From contig JADJUW010000001.1 of assembly GCA_016716835.1 (NCBI GenBank), forward strand, positions 1,694,001 through 1,758,000: a stretch of DNA of 64,000 nt, given 5' to 3'. A model generated the notes under the pieces. It was not told the DNA's origin and searched no databases. It saw only the letters and a program-made list of their open reading frames with translations. This DNA comes from Myxococcales bacterium. Its GTDB lineage: Bacteria > Myxococcota_A > Polyangia > Haliangiales > Haliangiaceae. Below, one piece after another: positions 26,791 to 35,845 of the stretch; the stretch's first letter is position 1; each line of letters opens with the position of its first letter. The position numbers were made by a program, and so were the translations under genes.

Positions 26791-27840
26791 ATGTCTCACG
26801 CAAGCTCCCTGGCGACGCCACTACCCTTTACGATTCTCACCGGTTGGCTTGGCGCGGGCAAGACAACCACGCTCAATCGCCTGCTTTCGGCGCCGCACGG
26901 CAAGCGCATCGCCGTGCTCGTCAACGAGCTCGGTCGCATCGCCATCGACGGCAAGCTGATCTTGCGTCGCGGCGGCGATATCCTCGAGCTTGCCGGCGGC
27001 TGTCTTTGTTGCAAGCTCGACATCCGCAACGACCTCTGGGATGGCATCGCCGATATTGTCACGCGGACGCGGCCCGACTATCTCGTGCTCGAGACCACGG
27101 GCATCGCCCAGCCCATGGCCATCATCGAAGGCCTCGCCGCCGTGCGCGCCGACGTCCGCGACGGCATTGCCATCGCCGGCATTATTTCCGTCGTCGATGC
27201 CGAGGTGGGTGCCGCCACGATGGCGGCCCGCGACGAGGCGCGCGAACAATTGAACGCGAGCGACCGCGTCTTGCTGACCAAGCTAGACCGCGCGAGCGAG
27301 CTGACGCTGAGCGGAGCGCGCGCCGGCATCATCGCGCACGCCCCCCACGCCGAAATCGCGAGCTTTCCCGACGACGACGCCGGCGCGATGAATCTCTGCC
27401 ATTGGCTGCTGGCAACGCGGCCCTTGGCGCCCGCGGTGCGGATGAGCTTGGCGACGCATGACAACGCGCAGGCGGCAGCGACCGCAACATCGCATCGCCA
27501 CCATCATGGCCAATTGCATGCCATGGTCTTTGCCGACCCGGCGCCCTTGGTCGCGGCGCATGTCCTCGAGATCCTCGCGGCACTTGGCGATTCACTCGCC
27601 CGTGTCAAAGGCTTTATCGCGCTGGCCGGCGAGCCTCGCCTTGGCTTTATTGAAAAAGCTGGCGCTTACCTCGGCATTACCTTTCCGGATCCCTCCTCTG
27701 CCGCATCCCTCGCACCCGCTCGCAGCGAATTCGTCTTGATTGGCGATTTCGACGATGCGGCAGTCATGCGCCAGCTCTACGCCTGTCGAGCGGGCGCCGA
27801 TCTTAGAGCGAGCCCGTCAACGACACCCACGTCTCGGTGA
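26791..27840 (+). CDS. CobW/COG0523-family GTPase (metal chaperone)
   Basis: 349 residues. G-domain motifs: GWLGAGKTTTLNRLL (Walker A), the family hallmark GGCLCC (CxCC metal-binding motif), LETTGIAQP (switch/Walker B) and TKLDRAS (guanine specificity). A histidine-rich stretch, SHRHHHG, follows at about residues 230-236, then a short CobW C-terminal domain. The family delivers zinc, cobalt or other metals to target proteins. NELGR replaces the usual NEFG, a mild difference. Follows the TlpA-like gene by 18 bp, so co-transcription is likely; convergent with the propeller-peptidase gene (38-bp overlap). Confidence 0.9.
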   Translation: MSHASSLATPLPFTILTGWLGAGKTTTLNRLLSAPHGKRIAVLVNELGRIAIDGKLILRRGGDILELAGGCLCCKLDIRNDLWDGIADIVTRTRPDYLVLETTGIAQPMAIIEGLAAVRADVRDGIAIAGIISVVDAEVGAATMAARDEAREQLNASDRVLLTKLDRASELTLSGARAGIIAHAPHAEIASFPDDDAGAMNLCHWLLATRPLAPAVRMSLATHDNAQAAATATSHRHHHGQLHAMVFADPAPLVAAHVLEILAALGDSLARVKGFIALAGEPRLGFIEKAGAYLGITFPDPSSAASLAPARSEFVLIGDFDDAAVMRQLYACRAGADLRASPSTTPTSR

Positions 27841-30733
27841 CGCCAAGGCTGGTCAGCCCGCGGGCGATGCCGGTTTCGATGGTCACAGGCAGGCCATACC
27901 CCCAGAGGGTGTCGAGCCTCACGGCCGCGCCAACGCCAACCCCGATGGACTCCTGCCAGGGCGGATCGCCTGGCGCCTGCAAAATCGCGCCGGCATCGAC
28001 GAGCAACGCGCCGTGCAACCGCCGCACATAGACCGGCAGCGTCGCCACGCCCCGCTCAACATCGAGGAGCCGCTGGCGATACTCGGCGTTGAGCAAGTGA
28101 AATTGCTTGCCGGCCAAGGCACGTGGCTGATAGCCGCGCAGATACCCGCTGGAGCTGACCCGAGACTGATCGAGGATGGCGGCGATTAGATCTTGCTCAG
28201 GTACGGACCCAAGCGCGTACGGGGTCGCATCGCCTTGCTGCAAACGCACCGCGCCGGCGAGCCGCAGCGCCAGCGCGGGGGTCTGGCCCCACGGCAATTC
28301 CACGTACCACCGCGCCAGCCACGATACGCTCGCCGACGAGCCGTGCGAACCAACCACCGGATCCTCGACGCGAAACGCCACGCTGGCATCGGCGCCACGT
28401 TGCGGCCCGATCGTCATCCGATCGCCGCGCACGTTGCCAACGGAGCCGCGCACGCCAAGGCTGGCAACGCGCGACGCCTCGGGCACGCGCGGCGGCACCG
28501 GTGTTTGCGGATCGAGAGTTGGGCCACCACCAGCGGTCAGCCGCACCCAATCTACCGCGTAGTCAAAGCCAAGGCTCCACGAGACATAGGCGGGATTGTC
28601 AAAGGGCACCGACCATCCCGCGCGCCCGCCGACTGCTTCTTGTTCATAAGCATACGTGGCATCAAAAAATGGGACCTCGTCGCGCACGATGTGGCGCCGG
28701 CTGGCCGCGAGAAAGAATGGCAGCTTCCACACGCGGTTGTTGTACGACGCCGCCACCGAGGCGCGGCCGTCGGACAGATCGACCGTGGCGCCGAGCACGA
28801 AGGCGTGCATGCCGGCGACGTCGCTGCCGTCGGTGGCTATATTGAGCTGCTGGCTCAGATTGCCGCCGAGCACCTCCAAACGCCAATTTTGCGGCGCCAG
28901 GGTGGCGAGCGGGCGGTAGGCCGTGGGGCGACTCATCGCCACCTCGCCATCGCGCGCCAACGTCGCCTCAGGGCGGGCATCGATATATGGCGGCGCGGGC
29001 CGGAACGTCTCGGGCTGCAGCGGCAACTCGAAGACGTCGTAGCCCTCGCCAACGAAGCCCTGATAGGCGAGCTTGCCGCCGCCTGGATGCACCGTGGGCG
29101 CAAATGCTCCACCCACGACGTTGGTCACCTGCCACAGCGTGGCGTCCTCCCAACGATAGGCGTAGAGATTGTAGATGCCGCTGCGATCGCTGGCGAAGTA
29201 GATATGCGCGCCATCGGGCGACCACACCGGATCGAGGTCTTGCGCGCGATCGGCCGTGAGCTGGCGGACGATGGCACCACTTGCCACCTCCACAACATAG
29301 ATATCGCGCACGCCCCCGACCTTCCACAGGCTAAAGGCGAGCCGCGTACCATCGGGCGACCATGCCGGCTTGCTCGCCACCTCGTGCGCGCCCGCGGCGA
29401 ACACGATGCGCGGGTGAGGCGAGGCGCCACGGCGTTCGAGCAAGGCGATATCGGCCTGGTCGGCGCCGCCTAGGGTCACGGCGAGCTGCGTGCCATCGGG
29501 TGAAAATGCCGGGTCGCGCGCGCGCAGGCCCTTGGTCAGGCGCGTCAGCGCACCGCCGTTTACGGGCCGCGCGTGGAGGTCTTGAAAATAGTAGTCGACG
29601 TCGTGCTGGCGCGTAAGATCGAACACAAGCTCGGCGCCGCGCACATCAAAGCCGGTCACCTCATCAGCGCGCATCACCGGCGTAACCTGCGCCAAGCCGG
29701 AGCCGGGCGCGATCGTGCGCGCAAATATGCGCTGTTCGCTATAGCCGTCGGTGCCGACAAAATACAGCGTGTCACCCGCCTCGTCGTATTGAGGCTGGCC
29801 ATAGAATTCGCCGTCGTCGGTTAGATTGACGCCTTCGACGAGGCCCTGGCGCCGCACGGCCTCGGCCTCCAGCGCGCTCTTGCCGGCAAGAAATCCCAGC
29901 CACTGGCGATACCACGCGCCAAAGTCGCGGCCCGTCGCGGCGACGATGCTCGTATTGAGGCCAAACGGGATGACGCCGTCCGCGTAGGCGTGGGTCATCT
30001 CGGCTAGCGCGCCGCTGCCGTGCGAGGTAAAGATGTAGTGAAGAAAATGCGCGCCGTACAGGTACGCCCCGGTGCCACGCGGAAACCGCGCGGGCGCCCC
30101 CGACAACTCGTCGAGGCGAAGCGTCCGCCCAGCCAGCGTCGCCGTGCGCAGGTACATCAGGAAGCGGCTATTGCGCATGCGTCCGGCCGAGGTGAGCCGC
30201 GACTCAAGGTAGGTCGCGATGCCCTCGATGATCCACCGCGGTGCAATTTGATTAGGGGCCCAGCGCTTGCCAAACACCGCATTGAATGCGCGCGGCAGGC
30301 CGCTCTGCATGTCGAGGTGCACGACGTGGCTGTACTCATGAGCCACCAGCAAATAAAGCCAGTCGTCGTAGTCCGCCAAATCGGAATCGGTCGTCGGCGC
30401 CGTGGCGTACACCGTGATGGCGTTGCGAGGCACGGCAAAGGCAAAACCATTGGCGCTATCGGTCTCGTCACGCACCACGATGTGGGTTCGGGCGCGCGGG
30501 CTATGGCCCAGCTCGGCGTCTACCCTTGGGCGCGCGTGCTCGGCCACGGTTGCCACGCGCCGCGCCACGGCGAGCAAGCGCGCGTCAAAGTGGATGATAA
30601 AATGCTTAGTCTCAATGGTGCGATAGTCGTGGCGGCGCGCAAACCACGATGCCAGCGGCCGCGCCGCCGCGTCGTGGGCGAGCACGCTCGCGGCCAAACT
30701 GACTAGCAGCGCGAAGATGAGGCTGGGACGCAC
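27803..30733 (-). CDS. Secreted peptidase MA-like/TolB-propeller/beta-barrel protein
   Basis: 976 residues from GTG 30733 with a Sec signal ending near AHDAAA. Residues ~40-300 form a peptidase MA-like gluzincin domain: HEYSH at 132-136 and WIIEGIATYLES with the likely third ligand. Residues ~310-590 contain repeated PD40/WD40-like strands (AFSPDGTQLAVTLGG, AWSPDGTRLAFSLW, VWSPDGAHIYFASDRSG) as in TolB. The last ~350 residues are amphipathic strands that look like an outer-membrane barrel or surface-antigen domain ending in WVSLTGSL. Likely a surface-exposed metalloprotease. Its start is 1 nt after the ptsI stop. Confidence 0.75.
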   Translation of the reverse strand: MRPSLIFALLVSLAASVLAHDAAARPLASWFARRHDYRTIETKHFIIHFDARLLAVARRVATVAEHARPRVDAELGHSPRARTHIVVRDETDSANGFAFAVPRNAITVYATAPTTDSDLADYDDWLYLLVAHEYSHVVHLDMQSGLPRAFNAVFGKRWAPNQIAPRWIIEGIATYLESRLTSAGRMRNSRFLMYLRTATLAGRTLRLDELSGAPARFPRGTGAYLYGAHFLHYIFTSHGSGALAEMTHAYADGVIPFGLNTSIVAATGRDFGAWYRQWLGFLAGKSALEAEAVRRQGLVEGVNLTDDGEFYGQPQYDEAGDTLYFVGTDGYSEQRIFARTIAPGSGLAQVTPVMRADEVTGFDVRGAELVFDLTRQHDVDYYFQDLHARPVNGGALTRLTKGLRARDPAFSPDGTQLAVTLGGADQADIALLERRGASPHPRIVFAAGAHEVASKPAWSPDGTRLAFSLWKVGGVRDIYVVEVASGAIVRQLTADRAQDLDPVWSPDGAHIYFASDRSGIYNLYAYRWEDATLWQVTNVVGGAFAPTVHPGGGKLAYQGFVGEGYDVFELPLQPETFRPAPPYIDARPEATLARDGEVAMSRPTAYRPLATLAPQNWRLEVLGGNLSQQLNIATDGSDVAGMHAFVLGATVDLSDGRASVAASYNNRVWKLPFFLAASRRHIVRDEVPFFDATYAYEQEAVGGRAGWSVPFDNPAYVSWSLGFDYAVDWVRLTAGGGPTLDPQTPVPPRVPEASRVASLGVRGSVGNVRGDRMTIGPQRGADASVAFRVEDPVVGSHGSSASVSWLARWYVELPWGQTPALALRLAGAVRLQQGDATPYALGSVPEQDLIAAILDQSRVSSSGYLRGYQPRALAGKQFHLLNAEYRQRLLDVERGVATLPVYVRRLHGALLVDAGAILQAPGDPPWQESIGVGVGAAVRLDTLWGYGLPVTIETGIARGLTSLGVTETWVSLTGSL

Positions 30734-30734
30734 G

Positions 30735-32498
30735 CTAGCTCCACTGGACGCCGAGCCGCGCTAGCTCATCGACCACCGCTTGACGCACATCCACGGCCGA
30801 GGCCAACCCAAGCACGCGGTCGCCCAGCGCCCTTAAGTCGCGCATCGCAAGCTGGCGCACGATGCTCTTGACCTCCGGAATGGCGACGCCGCTCATCGAA
30901 AGGTCGGTAAGGCCCAGCCCCAGCAAGACCGGCGCCAGCATGGGATCGCCTGCCATTTCGCCGCACAGCGTAACCGGTATGCCGCCAGCGCGCGCGGCGT
31001 CGGCGGTCATCTTAATTAGGCGCAGGATCGCGGGATGCAGCGGCTCGTATAGATACGACACCAGCTCGTTCACGCGATCGACGGCCATGGTGTACTGAAT
31101 CAGATCGTTGGTGCCGATCGAGAAAAAATCGCACTCGCGCGCTAGCTGATCGGCAACCAAGACCGCGGCGGGCATCTCAACCATGATGCCCACCTTGACC
31201 GCGGGATCAAACGCTATGCCTTCAGCCGCGAGCTCGGCCTTAACGCTCGCGAGCACCGCTTTGGCGGCCCGCAACTCTTCGACCCCAGAAATCATGGGAA
31301 ACATCAGGCGCGTGTTGCCGTGGCTGGTGGCGCGCAACAGGCCGCGCAACTGCTTGCGAAATTCGGGCATGCCCATGTCAGATAGACACATGCGAATCGA
31401 ACGCAGCCCAAGCGCGGGGTTGGCCTCCTCCAGCGAGGCGTCGAGAAACCGCGACAGCTTGTCCGACCCAAGGTCAAAGGTACGCAAGGTCACCGGCAGG
31501 CCGCCCATGCGAGCGATGATATCTGCCGCCGACTGATAGTGATCTTCTTCGCTTGGCATCGACCCGGCGGTCATAAAAAGATATTCGGTGCGGGTCAGGC
31601 CAACCCCGCGCGCGCCATAGGCCAACGAGGCGTCGACCTCGTCGGGGCCATCAATGTTGGCAAACAGATTCACCGCCACGCCGTCCTTCGTGGTGGCTGG
31701 CAGCGTGCGATTGGAAAGCAGCGCGGCGTCGTCGGCCGCCTCCTTGCGTTGCAGCTCGCGATACACCGAAACCGTGGCCGGCGTAGGATTGATGATCACC
31801 ACGCCGCTGGTGCCGTCGACGATGATCAGATCATCGGTTTCGATGAGTTCGCTCGCATCTTCGAGGCCAACGACGGCGGGAATTTCGTGCGCCCGCGCGA
31901 TGATCGCAGTATGCGAGGTGCGCCCGCCGGCGTCGGTCAAGAGCCCCGCGATCGCCGATTTGTGCAGCTGCGCCGTGTCCGCCGGCGATAGGTCATAGGC
32001 CACCACCACGGCGTCAGGGTTGGGATTGATCGGGCCGACGTCGCGCCCGAGCAAGACGCGCAGCACGCGCTCGCAGACAAAATCTATGTCGCTCTTGCGC
32101 TCACGAAAATACTCGTCTTCGATCGCCTCAAAGACCACGCGCACCGCGTCGGCGGCGCGCCGCAACGCCCATTCGGCGCAAATCTTGTCGGTGCGGATAA
32201 ACGACTCTGCGGCGTCGGCCAAGTGCTCATCGTGCAGCATAAGCTGATGCGCGGAGATGATGTGGTAGTCGTTCTCGGAGGCTAGCTTCTTCTTGATGGT
32301 CGCGAGCTGCTTATCCGCGGTCGCGATCGCGCGCCGCAGCCGCGCCACCTCATCTTCGCACTCGTCGTCGCTGATGTGATGCTTCGGCGTGTTGAGCGTA
32401 TCTCGCCCGACCAAATAGGCGCGACCAATCCCGATGCCGGATGAAACCGCGACGCCCTCGCGGCGGATTTCGTGGCGAGATTCGTCGCGCGTGCTCAT
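30735..32498 (-). CDS. ptsI: PTS enzyme I (phosphoenolpyruvate-protein phosphotransferase)
   Basis: 587 residues. Takes phosphate from PEP and passes it to HPr. The phosphorylated histidine is H196 in GGRTSHTAIIAR. The C-terminal PEP-binding barrel has SIGTNDLIQYTMAVDR, MISGVEELR and LCGEMAGDP with the conserved Cys. There is no N-terminal GAF domain, so this is EI rather than EI-Ntr (PtsP). ATG overlaps the HPr stop (ATGA), and the gene is the sixth after rpoN on the minus strand. No EIIB/EIIC permease is nearby, so the relay probably serves regulation. Confidence 0.95.
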   Translation of the reverse strand: MSTRDESRHEIRREGVAVSSGIGIGRAYLVGRDTLNTPKHHISDDECEDEVARLRRAIATADKQLATIKKKLASENDYHIISAHQLMLHDEHLADAAESFIRTDKICAEWALRRAADAVRVVFEAIEDEYFRERKSDIDFVCERVLRVLLGRDVGPINPNPDAVVVAYDLSPADTAQLHKSAIAGLLTDAGGRTSHTAIIARAHEIPAVVGLEDASELIETDDLIIVDGTSGVVIINPTPATVSVYRELQRKEAADDAALLSNRTLPATTKDGVAVNLFANIDGPDEVDASLAYGARGVGLTRTEYLFMTAGSMPSEEDHYQSAADIIARMGGLPVTLRTFDLGSDKLSRFLDASLEEANPALGLRSIRMCLSDMGMPEFRKQLRGLLRATSHGNTRLMFPMISGVEELRAAKAVLASVKAELAAEGIAFDPAVKVGIMVEMPAAVLVADQLARECDFFSIGTNDLIQYTMAVDRVNELVSYLYEPLHPAILRLIKMTADAARAGGIPVTLCGEMAGDPMLAPVLLGLGLTDLSMSGVAIPEVKSIVRQLAMRDLRALGDRVLGLASAVDVRQAVVDELARLGVQWS

Positions 32499-32833
32499 TT
32501 GTCCTCGCCAAAGCGATCGGCGACGAGTTGCGCCAAGGCCTCAACCACCTCGCGCGCTTGCGGCCCGCGCGCGCGGACGGTGATCGACGTATCCTTGGCG
32601 GCGACCAGCATGAGCACGCCCATGATGCTCTTGCCGTTGACCTCATTGCCGTCCTTACCCACCCAAACGTCACAGGGGTGCTTGCTCGCAAGCTGGACGA
32701 ACTTGGTGGCCGCGCGCGCATGCAGGCCTAGCTCATTGACGATGCGCATGGTTCGCTTGACGGAGCCATCCGCGTCCACGTCGGCTTCCGCCTGCCCCGC
32801 ACCCTGTTCGATATCCCCATTTGCCTTGCCCAT
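32495..32833 (-). CDS. ptsH: Phosphocarrier protein HPr, N-terminally extended
   Basis: 112 residues, about 22 longer than usual at the N-terminus (acidic, Gly/Ala-rich; function unknown). His38 in ELGLHARAA is the site phosphorylated by EI; Ser69 in NGKSIMGVL is the site of HPr kinase, encoded two genes upstream. AAGGAAA precedes the ATG. The serine site and the presence of HprK suggest control by both PEP and ATP/fructose-bisphosphate status. Confidence 0.95.
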   Translation of the reverse strand: MGKANGDIEQGAGQAEADVDADGSVKRTMRIVNELGLHARAATKFVQLASKHPCDVWVGKDGNEVNGKSIMGVLMLVAAKDTSITVRARGPQAREVVEALAQLVADRFGEDK

Positions 32834-32851
32834 AGTGTTTCCTTCGCGCCC

Positions 32852-33691
32852 TCATGCCCCTCGATCAATGTCGCGATGCCGCAGCAGGATATCCCATTGA
32901 CCGCCTAGGCGGCGGCGCAATTCCTCGACAATCGCCACCGACCGGTGGCGACCACCGGTGCAGCCGATGGCGGTGGTGACGTAGAGCTTGCCCTCGCGCT
33001 GAAATTGCGGCAACGAAAACCGCAGCAGGCGCTCGATGTGGTCGACCAGCTCGGCGCCAGCCTCCGAGCCGAGCACATAGTCCGCCACCTCGCGATCGCG
33101 GCCGTCTTTTTCGGTAAGCGTTGGCTCAAAAAAGGGATTGGGGAGAAAGCGGACGTCAAAGACCAAATTGAAATCCACCGGCAAGCCGTGCTTGAAGCCA
33201 AACGAGACGAAGGTGACCGCCAGCTTGCCATCACCGCCAAAATGATCCTGAATAATCGCCTTGAGCTGGTGCGCGTTGAGATTGCTTGTGTCGACCACGA
33301 TCGCCTGATCGCGCAGCGGCGCAAGCAGCTCGCGATCAAGGCGCACGCCGTGTGGCAAGTCCTCGCCCGAGAGCGGATGACGGCGCCTGGTTTCGGAGAA
33401 GCGGCGGAGCAACGCCTCTTCGCTCGCCTCGAGAAACATTACCTCGAGCCGATGGCCTTGGGCCCGCAAGCGCCCGAGCGCCAGCTCCCACTCTGGCAGG
33501 TGTCGCCGCTGGCGGCCATCAATGGCTACGGCGAGCTTGGCGAACTCGCCTTCGTTGGCGAGGCGCTCGACCAAGGCATCGACGAGTGGCAGCGGGATGT
33601 TATCGACGCAATAGAACTCGGTGTCCTCCAGCGCGCGCAACGCCGTGCTCTTGCCTGCGCCTGATAGTCCGGTGACGATGACGACCTGCAT
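32852..33691 (-). CDS. rapZ: RapZ/YvcJ-type nucleotide-binding protein
   Basis: 279 residues. N-terminal P-loop GLSGAGKSTALRALED; C-terminal domain with FVSFGFKHG, DVRFLPNPFF and IGCTGGRHRSV. In enterobacteria RapZ is an RNase adaptor that senses glucosamine-6-phosphate; in other bacteria the same family binds GTP/ATP with unclear output. The gene sits 2 nt after hprK and 18 nt before ptsH, a linkage conserved in many proteobacteria. Confidence 0.95.
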   Translation of the reverse strand: MQVVIVTGLSGAGKSTALRALEDTEFYCVDNIPLPLVDALVERLANEGEFAKLAVAIDGRQRRHLPEWELALGRLRAQGHRLEVMFLEASEEALLRRFSETRRRHPLSGEDLPHGVRLDRELLAPLRDQAIVVDTSNLNAHQLKAIIQDHFGGDGKLAVTFVSFGFKHGLPVDFNLVFDVRFLPNPFFEPTLTEKDGRDREVADYVLGSEAGAELVDHIERLLRFSLPQFQREGKLYVTTAIGCTGGRHRSVAIVEELRRRLGGQWDILLRHRDIDRGA

Positions 33692-33693
33692 GG

Positions 33694-34677
33694 CTATTCC
33701 GCGGCATCGATATCGACGTGGTCGCCGCTGACGGCATGCAGGGCGTTGCGCAGTTTATCGTGAAAAATCTTGGCTGAATCGTGGTGAACCATCTTGAGCA
33801 ATTGGTTGCGCGCGGCCACCTCGATGATGCTGGCCATGTTGCGGCCTGGTCGTACCGGCAGGCGCAAGCTTGGAATTTGCACGGTCAATAAATCGAGGTA
33901 GGTGACATCGACGCCGAGGCGCTCGTAATCTTCCTGATCGTCCCACTCGACGAGTTCGACCACGAGCTCGATTTTTTTGTTTTCGCGGACCGCGTTGACG
34001 CCAAACAAGTCCTTGATGTTGATGATGCCGATGCCGCGGATCTCCATGTGGTGGCGAATAAGCGGCGCGCCCGCGCCAATCACGACGGCGCCTTTTTGTC
34101 GCAGCGCCACCACATCGTCGGCGACGAGCCGGTGGCCGCGCATCACCAGATCCAGCGCGGTTTCGCTTTTGCCGATGCCGCTCTTGCCAAGCAGCAAGAC
34201 GCCGAGCCCCAGGACGTCCACCAGCACGCCGTGGATCGCGCTCTGCACCGCCATCTCGTCTTGCAGCCACCACGAAACGCGCGCGATGAAATCGGCGGTG
34301 GCAAGCGCAGACACGAGCAGCGGCACCTCGTTGCGTTCGCAAGCGACTTGCAGCTGAGCCGGTGGCACCAGCCCGCGGCACACCACGACGCAGGCGGGCT
34401 GGCTGGCGAGAATCGTCTCGATGCCGCGCTCGCGGGCCTCGTCGGCCTGGGCGGCCATATACTCAATTTCGGTGCCGCCGATGATGAGCACGCGCGCGTC
34501 ATGCAATTGCTCGGGCCAGCCGGTCAGCGCAAGGCCGGGCTTTTGGATCCGCGGCGCCGAGATCTGCCGACCCAAGCCCCCGGTACCCGCGACGACTTGC
34601 AGGCCGAGTTCTACGTCGGTGGCGAGAAGGCGTTCAACGGCGATGCTGCGATCCATGGGCCCTTTAGTGCTTGGCAT
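33694..34677 (-). CDS. hprK: HPr kinase/phosphorylase
   Basis: 327 residues. The C-terminal catalytic half has the P-loop GKSGIGKSE (about 164-172), VADDVVAL, and the HprK signature EIRGIGIINIKDLFG followed by KIELVVELVEW. Phosphorylates and dephosphorylates Ser of HPr. The N-terminal half is the usual DRTGG-like domain. The annotated start overlaps ptsN by 14 nt; an internal Met (codon 8, at 34656), preceded by AAAGG, could be the true start and would leave 7 nt between genes. Confidence 0.95.
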   Translation of the reverse strand: MPSTKGPMDRSIAVERLLATDVELGLQVVAGTGGLGRQISAPRIQKPGLALTGWPEQLHDARVLIIGGTEIEYMAAQADEARERGIETILASQPACVVVCRGLVPPAQLQVACERNEVPLLVSALATADFIARVSWWLQDEMAVQSAIHGVLVDVLGLGVLLLGKSGIGKSETALDLVMRGHRLVADDVVALRQKGAVVIGAGAPLIRHHMEIRGIGIINIKDLFGVNAVRENKKIELVVELVEWDDQEDYERLGVDVTYLDLLTVQIPSLRLPVRPGRNMASIIEVAARNQLLKMVHHDSAKIFHDKLRNALHAVSGDHVDIDAAE

Positions 34678-35125
34678 CCTCTTCGGCGATCACCTGATAC
34701 ATGGCGGCGGCATCCGGCGCGTGGCGCAGGCGCAGGCGAAACGCCTCGTCTTTAAAGACGCGGCTAATCCGCGCCACGGCCTTTAGATGGGCCGTCGTCG
34801 ACGTTTCGGGGGCGATGAGCACGAAAAAAAGATAGGTCGGCTGCCCGTCGACCGAATCAAAGTCGACGCCTGCCGGCGCGCGCCCGAGGCAGGCGACGAC
34901 GTCGTGGACATTGCGCAGCTTGCCGTGCGGGATCGCCACGCCGTCGCCGATCGCGGTCGAACCGAGCTGCTCGCGCTCCGACAAGACCCGCCAAAGCGTC
35001 TCCTCATCGACGGTCGGCGCCACCTTCGCCACGCAACGCGCAAGCTCGCGCAGGATCTCCGGTTTTGTCACGGAGGCAAGCGCGGGCACGATCGTGTCGC
35101 GGCGTATGAGGTCGACAATTTTCAT
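34664..35125 (-). CDS. ptsN: Nitrogen PTS EIIA component
   Basis: 153 residues, EIIA-Ntr/fructose-mannitol EIIA fold. The phosphorylation site is H67 in GVAIPHGKLRNV. In proteobacteria the phosphorylation state of this protein regulates potassium transport, nitrogen and stress responses rather than sugar uptake. Position between hpf and hprK in the rpoN cluster supports the assignment. Confidence 0.93.
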   Translation of the reverse strand: MKIVDLIRRDTIVPALASVTKPEILRELARCVAKVAPTVDEETLWRVLSEREQLGSTAIGDGVAIPHGKLRNVHDVVACLGRAPAGVDFDSVDGQPTYLFFVLIAPETSTTAHLKAVARISRVFKDEAFRLRLRHAPDAAAMYQVIAEEDAKH

Positions 35126-35215
35126 GCCGCCCGAACGCTACCATCGAACGATCGGGGCATAGCCCTGCGGTCACCTAAAATCCGGCAAAAAACGCGGGCG
35201 CCGGAGCGGGTCGCG

Positions 35216-35554
35216 CTAAGCGACCTGAGGCGTTGGGCCGTCGGCGGGTATGGTGCCGCGGGTTCGATGCTCCTGCTGCTTGCCTTTCTTGGTGCGAACC
35301 TGGCGTTCGACCTTGGCAATGACGAGATCAATCGCCGAATACATATTTTCGGTAACCTCGTTGGCGCTGATGGCGTCGCCGTTGTGCATCGTAAAGGTGA
35401 CATCAACGCGGTGCAGATGGCGCTCGGTACTCAGCACGACATGGCAGCCGATCGGGTCTGGCAGATACTTGCGCACGCGGTCCATGCGTTCCCGCGCGTA
35501 GGTTTTTAGCGCTTCGGTGGAGTTCATGTGACGAAACGTAACGGAAAATTGCAT
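35216..35554 (-). CDS. hpf: Ribosome hibernation promoting factor (short HPF/YfiA type)
   Basis: 112 residues from ATG 35554, chosen because GGAGGA lies 6 nt upstream and MQFSVTFRHMNSTEAL is the standard start; an open frame runs further 5'. The S30AE domain shows VDVTFTMHNGDAISA and SAIDLVIAKVERQV, then a short basic tail. It binds the 30S subunit and helps idle ribosomes form inactive particles. The long-form dimerisation domain is absent. Located between rpoN and ptsN, as in many proteobacteria. Confidence 0.92.
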   Translation of the reverse strand: MQFSVTFRHMNSTEALKTYARERMDRVRKYLPDPIGCHVVLSTERHLHRVDVTFTMHNGDAISANEVTENMYSAIDLVIAKVERQVRTKKGKQQEHRTRGTIPADGPTPQVA

Positions 35555-35659
35555 ACGGTCCTCCATTGGTTTGGTGCGACGACGTGCGCCGAGCAAAATG
35601 TTTCGCTGTCGTAACACGCCGTGCGTAACTTCAGCGTAGCGCCTTGAGATGGGTGTCAC

Positions 35660-35845
35660 TACCTAAAAGTCGCTATCAGTTACAATTTAAGTCGGCGACC
35701 TTTGTCGCACCCCGGGCAGCGCGGTTTAACTGGCTAGAAATGCAACGGGGCACCGCGTCACGACGTGCGACAATGGCGCACGTCAAATTTTACTAGGTCG
35801 CTGGCAATTGCGCGCCCGGGTAGTAAACTACAGCCCTTCCCCGCG
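35660..35845. other. rpoN-hpf intergenic region with a small hairpin
   Basis: 186 bp between rpoN and hpf. It contains the inverted repeat GACGTGCG (35762-35769) and CGCACGTC (35777-35784) with a 7-nt loop. On the minus (coding) strand the hairpin is preceded by AAAATTT and not followed by a T-run, so it is not a standard terminator; it could be a partial attenuator or an operator. No protein gene seen. Confidence 0.4.

Noticed and set aside
28193..29473. 426-codon plus-strand reading frame
   Set aside because: Antisense to the propeller-peptidase gene, with no recognisable family.
35762..35784. Hairpin called as a Rho-independent terminator of rpoN
   Set aside because: There is no T-run after the stem on the coding strand, only before it.
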